This document shows, piece by piece, positions 59,123-64,000 of a stretch of DNA of 64,000 bases. The notes under the pieces were generated by a model that made no database searches, had not been told where the DNA came from, and saw only the letters and a list, made by a program, of their open reading frames with translations. Source of the stretch: Crossaster papposus (Eukaryota > Echinodermata > Asteroidea > Velatida > Solasteridae); the NCBI GenBank assembly GCA_037893245.1, contig JBAIAA010000240.1:496001-560000 (forward strand). Direction: 5' to 3'. How positions within the stretch are numbered: the first letter of the stretch is position 1; the number at the start of each line of letters is the position of its first letter. Made by a program: the position numbers and the translations under genes.

Positions 59123-60283
59123 TCCGAGTTTTGACAACTTAACAAAACACCTATTACACTGATAGGCCTATGTTCTTTAAAAAAACTTATTTTTGTAAGG
59201 ACAAATATTTATCATTTGTACTTGGTATTCCCTGTAAAGGCACACTGAAAATGTATCCCCTTACTACATAAGACTTGATATCATCATTATTGTTTAAATG
59301 TAAAAGGTAAACTGGGACACTTTAAGCTCCGTCTAATAATGCACCCGTTAAAATAGTCGGAAGAGATTCAGTTACACGATCCTTTGTTTTATATGATTGG
59401 GGTATCTATTTTTTAAGGTAAGAGAATAAATATATGAGAATAAACTGATTTGCAAAACGAATTGTATTTATACTGTCACTGAATCTTTCCCTTTATTATT
59501 TTCTACGTTGAGTATCTGGATGGGATGGGGACCTCCATACCAAAATTGAACGACAAATTAAAAGTTACCATTTACCATGATCTTCCATTATTTCTTCCAT
59601 GCATAAATAAAACAGGGGTAAGTTTAATACTGAAACTTTATGCCGCAAATGGTTTTAAGTGAAATTGCATTATTTGGCCAGTAACGCTACTTCAATGTTG
59701 TGGACCAATTTCTTTCCCGACGCCCCGCACTAAATGCCATACAGTACGACATGAGACACAGCCCACATGTTGCCACACTCGGTTACAGGTTGACGCATTT
59801 TGTGAACCACTGGGTAAACGAGTGCATACTGCATTAGCGAATGGAAAATCACTGCAGATTTTCATAGACATAAAGCAATTCCATATTTGTGGGAGTGCCC
59901 GGTTTCTTTCGTGTGTAAATTTGCCGCGGAGTGATATTTGCGCCAAATCACAGAAATACTTTGCACTGTATCCGGTCACCGGTGGAATTATGAAAAGGGT
60001 TAATCCACAGTTTGATGTATAGATAGGATACGACCGAACTAAATTGATTTTTTTAAAAATCAGATACACTAAAATACCATTAAAATATCGCCTCAAATTT
60101 AAAGGGAAAAAAAATAGAAAAAAACAACAAAAACACGGACGCCCAGGTTTATGTGTCAAATTTTTAATATTATTCCATACGGGTGTTTCGTTGGTATTGA
60201 AATCGGGGATATTTTTTCTCTAAAACCTAAAAACGTACCCACAAACAAATGGGCGGACCCAATATAAAAAAAATATGCAAATG
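59123..60283. other. Spacer between array genes 4 and 5
   Basis: Around 59915-59970 it shows faint similarity to the first intron of gene 1 (GCGGAGTRATATT, CAAATCACAGAAAT), suggesting an ancient unit. No intact exon was recognised. Confidence 0.35.
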
Positions 60284-60291
60284 CATATAAA
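60284..60291 (+). promoter_or_regulatory. TATA box candidate, array gene 5
   Basis: CATATAAA 128 bp before the ATG of the type-2 gene. Confidence 0.4.
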
Positions 60292-60411
60292 CCGAGCCGG
60301 TCGTCGTTTTTCCATTTTTAAAGATGGTATGTCCGTGCTTTTAGGGGGAAAGTTTTGAGCATCAACTTACGACAATTTTCTGTTCATGACAATAAAGTTT
60401 TGAGACAAAAA

Positions 60412-61268
60412 ATGGCGGCTGGCAGTGTTGAAACATGGGACAGGATCACTTTGAACACGATGACACCGCTACCTAGTTCGACCACTATCGACAAAGAGGA
60501 GACAGGTAACATAAGTTCATTTTGTATTATACCAAGCCGAAACCAAGTTCTAAGAGCTATGAAAATATTATCTGTACCCTCTCTTGTTAGTAAACATGGG
60601 AGTGATATTCTGTCATATTTGCACGTCATTAGTCCACAAAGTGTCAATTCCACATTATAACCAATGTATTTTTACTTTCTCTTTACAATATTATGCAAAC
60701 ATATAAAGAGATATTCTTAGCTTTCAAGTTTTTCCCCTAACATTTTCAGACCCACTGATCCTCGATTCGCCACTAGACACACTTTTAGTGCATGGCATGG
60801 TACATACGTTTAAAGTTGCGTATCGGGCTCGCCATAAAGTGGTTATTGCTTTGAGCTTCAGAAACGGCACGCTATTCAACGGAAGCCCGAAGTTCGTTTA
60901 TTATCCAAGTAATGGTTACTTCTCCTTCAACATCAATGGAGCAAACAGTAGCATGGACAAGGGAACGTACACCGTAAAAATCTGGGACCCTTTACTTCCA
61001 GCACGAACGGGTGGCAATCCGGTCGAGGTATCATGGAATGTACGTATACATTGTACACAAGTACAGAATGTCACTCCCACAAATTAGAATAAAATCGATG
61101 TAGAAAAACCAATTACATAATTACATAAATAATTAAAAAAAACAATTACAGCATGAAACCTCAAAATATTACTAATCCTATCCATCCTACCTATCATATC
61201 GAACCTGAAGCGCCAACAGCTAATGATGATATTCATTTTGGATTTTTGTTTTTATACAGGTTTACTGA
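60412..61268 (+). CDS. Array gene 5 (type 2): MAAGS N-terminus plus one Ig-like domain
   Basis: Exons: 60412-60505, 60750-61039, 61260-61268; 130 aa, phases 1 and 0. Exon 1 encodes MAAGSVETWDRITLNTMTPL, then PSSTTIDKEET. There is no Gly2, so it is not a myristoylation substrate. The domain exon begins DPLILDSPLDTLLVHGMVHT, has FKVAYRARHKVVIALSFRN for the B/C strands, and DKGTYTVKIWD for the F strand, again with Val for Cys. It ends VEVSWN before a donor (AAT|GTACGT). The final exon (acceptor TTTTTATACAG) would add only Val-Tyr and a stop, and this short tail is the least certain part. A duplicate of the terminal exon survives at 51956. Confidence 0.58.
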
Positions 61269-62923
61269 GGGCTCGTCATTTGGGGAGGACTTTTACAACT
61301 ATAGCCAGAGACCACTTTCTTTTCTAAATTTAAAACTTTGATCACAAAGTCACAAACCCCTTCTTTTGTAAAACTGGACCCACGTAATTTCAATCATTTC
61401 AATCATGAGAACTTACAGTTGTAATGTATGCGATAAAAATGTAATACTTTAATTATAAATACTACCTTGACGTTATTTATTTAAGCTACGTTTAGGATTT
61501 GAAAAACAAATTTCCAGCTTTCCGACGTCATTTGAGGATCTAACGCCAAAATTGTTCCGTATTTAATACATATCCAGATGTAGCCAACACATTGAAGCAT
61601 TACACAATTCGTTTATGACATTATGTAGGTCTACCAGTTTAAACAGTTTTCCCAAAGCTCGTATCATCCGAGCAGAACAAAAGTATTTCACTAAAAACAT
61701 GAATATCCATGGAGCTATATTATTACATATTATGTACATACGTGTAATATTCTACGTGTAGATATTTGGACAATAGTCTTTACTATATCTAATGGCATTC
61801 GGTGTACACGTACAACCTTCCACATGTAGTGGTTTTCCCTGTTTATCTGCATACGTTGTACTCAGTTAACAATTCGTACATTTGTTTTAGGCTAATAAGG
61901 TGCCTGGTTTGGAACTTATGAAATAAAACAGAGAAACGAAAATCGTATGTCTCGGTGTCATTATCTGTGCATCAGTCAGATGCAGTTTTTGTTAAAGTTG
62001 GGGATTAAACTCTTTAATCTTTCCCAATTCACTGTTTCGACGCGGTATTTGCAATAGTGAAATGACATTTTAAGACTTCATCCCAATATGGGCGATTCTG
62101 TATACACTAATTCTGTACCACTGCAATGATATAATTTTACCTGGTCAAATGTCCATGTACTTACGCAACTGATCTATATTGCAAATACGTCATGTTACGT
62201 ATTATGTCTTCTTATTTGTATCAATTCAAAGCCAGCAGAATGACTCAAATTGCATTTAAAGTCCCCTAAAGCGCAACATTCCGCTAAACCGTGTCAACAC
62301 CGTCTTTAGTACACGATTGCTTCATTCCTTGTACTTGATTGTCTCTGTTTTTTTAAATGAACAAACCCCTTGCAAATTCCGCAGAAGAGAACTGTTACTG
62401 CTGCCTGAATTGCAACATGCATGCGAGAAAGAAACACCATGGCAAAACCCAAACTAAAGTGCGGCACATTAATTTAAAAATCCAATACTGCCACGACCGA
62501 CCCATTCTCAGTGCCTGATGACTGCAACCTGATCACGGCAGTGTGTGGACGCTGACGTGTCAACACACAACAGGCTGTAACACAAACATGTGACAGCTAC
62601 CAAAGAAAATAGTGCGTGGTGGGTAACAGACGTTGTAGCCTCTATGTTATAAGTTGGCTAAGCTGAAACAAAGACAAAAGTCCTAGCAGATCAATAAATT
62701 GGTAGAACGAATATGACGAAATATTCCTGTAAAAAGTGGACAACCAAACAAATGTTTATCCAATCCTGAAAAGAAGGTATTCCCCGTTCATTTATAGAAT
62801 GACATCAGACAACTGTGACGTACTGTTATGTGGGCCTATAGTATCAATGTGGTAATTGAGACTGGTTGCGGATCAAATATTATTGCACACGTGAGCTTAA
62901 AAAGGTCTGGCCACAGTCCTTCC

Positions 62924-62932
62924 TATTTATAG
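62924..62932 (+). promoter_or_regulatory. TATA-like box, array gene 6
   Basis: TATTTATAG 187 bp before the ATG, conserved with 53467. Confidence 0.5.
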
Positions 62933-63110
62933 TCGTGTACATGTACCATATAAACATGAAGCAGAAGAAGCAACACAGAAGCAGAGCCGGACAGTGAAAG
63001 CATTGAACACAGTGGCTTGTTGCGGGCGAAGGAAAACGAATCGCAGTAAAATCATAAGACGTTTGTTAGACATCTCACGAGTGCTAAGAAGGCAAGAACC
63101 AGACACCAGC

Positions 63111-64000
63111 ATGGCAGTGTTGCAAGATACCGAAGAAGGGTGGCAAGTGAAAATTCCCGGGAAACGAACCTGCCCGTACGTACATGACGTCGAAGAAAAT
63201 GGTAAGGCTCGCCAAATAATTTAGAGTGAATTATAAAATGTTGATGCTGATTTTGAGACCTGATCCAGGACCAGGAATCGAACGACAGACATTTAGATCA
63301 AATCTTGTCAACTGAAAATATGTTTTCACACACACACACAAACAAACACACTGTAGAGAAGAGCTCGCATAATTGCTAAGGCTTGTTGTGCCAGGTGACT
63401 GGATTTTATCGTGTGCTACTAACATTAACTCTCCAAGTACCACAAAGGTCACAAGTATCGACAATGTATGTAGTAGTGTCATCCAGCACTGGAACCTCTC
63501 CCCAACACACCCAAGTGTGTATTTACCCCCAATCGGGGACCCTAACCCCGAACTCTTTTTTTCTTCGGAAGACCTCCTATATGTTTTGCACACGAATGGC
63601 AATAGGGGAACATATTGTCCTTTATTGTTCAACGTCCTCTATTTAAATGCGGAAACAAACTCACACATACCAAAATGTTGTTGCCGGGTTCCTTAGAAGT
63701 TAATGACGAGTACAGCCACAAGTTAGTCACAGTTCTTAACAGGACCAGTGCGGGGACCATAGACTTCTGGTTTGACTTGTGAGTGGATGACTTGGGATAG
63801 ACTTTAAAGGGCTTGGGAGGAGTCAATCACAACAATGCTTCCTTCTCTCCCGTAGAACCATGGGTCGGCGAACTGAACGACAAAGCGAAGACCAACTACA
63901 ATCCGGTGGTCCTCCAGGTCGATTACGGGGCCAACAACCCGGTCACTATCACCTGGAGCGCCGACGGCAAGGTACTGGCGGAGAAGACGAATCGAGTCCG
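63111..64000 (+). CDS. Array gene 6 (type 3), cut by the window end
   Basis: Exons: 63111-63201 and 63856 to beyond 64000. Exon 1 encodes MAVLQDTEEGWQVKIPGKRT and ends phase 1. The domain exon starts EPWVGELNDKAKTNYN, then PVVLQVDYGANNPVTITWSA. Compared with gene 3, the B-strand Cys is Gln (TGT to CAG). Across the shared 48 codons I count many more residue changes than silent ones (about 15-16 changed codons against 2 silent), while the intron is nearly the same. The rest of the gene lies outside the window. Confidence 0.6.

Larger units (their letters stand above)
61120..64000. repeat. Segmental duplication, copy B (partner 51800-54860)
   Basis: Collinear with copy A up to the window edge. 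A 3' extension past 64000 is expected. Confidence 0.85.

Overview
The window looks like animal nuclear DNA from a marine invertebrate deuterostome, most likely an echinoderm and possibly a sea star. The organism call is an inference with modest confidence. It rests on intron-rich genes with GT-AG introns, AATAAA signals, tRNA-derived SINEs, dense TTAA-flanked MITEs, and proteins closest to metazoan families. No rRNA, CRISPR array or bacterial-style operon was seen.

Layout. (1) 1-6.6 kb: MITEs, intergenic DNA and one orphan first exon on the minus strand. (2) 6.6-11.2 kb: a very recent, pol-less LTR retroelement with identical 288-bp LTRs, nested inside a MITE. Its single long gag-like ORF also carries zinc fingers. 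(3) 11.4-13.7 kb, minus: an SDR dehydrogenase (RDH8/17beta-HSD1-like), 4 exons. (4) 15.3-22.2 kb, plus: a peptidase S28 (PRSS16-like), 10 exons. (5) 23.4-29.2 kb, minus: Mediator subunit MED4, 6 exons. (6) 29.6-32.8 kb, plus: cap-binding protein eIF4E2/4EHP, 7 exons, head to head with MED4. (7) 33.9-38.4 kb, minus: a phospholipid scramblase, 7 exons. All five gene models were rebuilt exon by exon, and every junction keeps frame.

(8) 39.8-64 kb is the accessory region and the most interesting part. It is a tandem segmental array of small, undescribed genes. Each has a short N-terminal exon joined in phase 1 to one exon of about 100 residues with an immunoglobulin-like beta-sandwich pattern, and most end in a tiny C-terminal exon. 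Three members start with an N-myristoylation consensus (MGN...), none has a signal peptide, and all lack the F-strand cysteine of a normal Ig domain. This suggests membrane-tethered or cytosolic Ig-fold proteins. Between the two closest copies I count 12 single-base coding differences, all amino-acid-changing and none silent, although flanking introns are nearly identical. A second duplicated pair shows the same bias. An unrelated small minus-strand exon, also copied three times, lies head to head with the MGN genes.

The conserved genes (MED4, eIF4E2, scramblase, S28 peptidase, SDR) are ordinary housekeeping or metabolic genes with no evident shared pathway. The array looks like a rapidly diversifying family of the kind seen in immune or recognition loci. 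That role is an inference from sequence pattern only.
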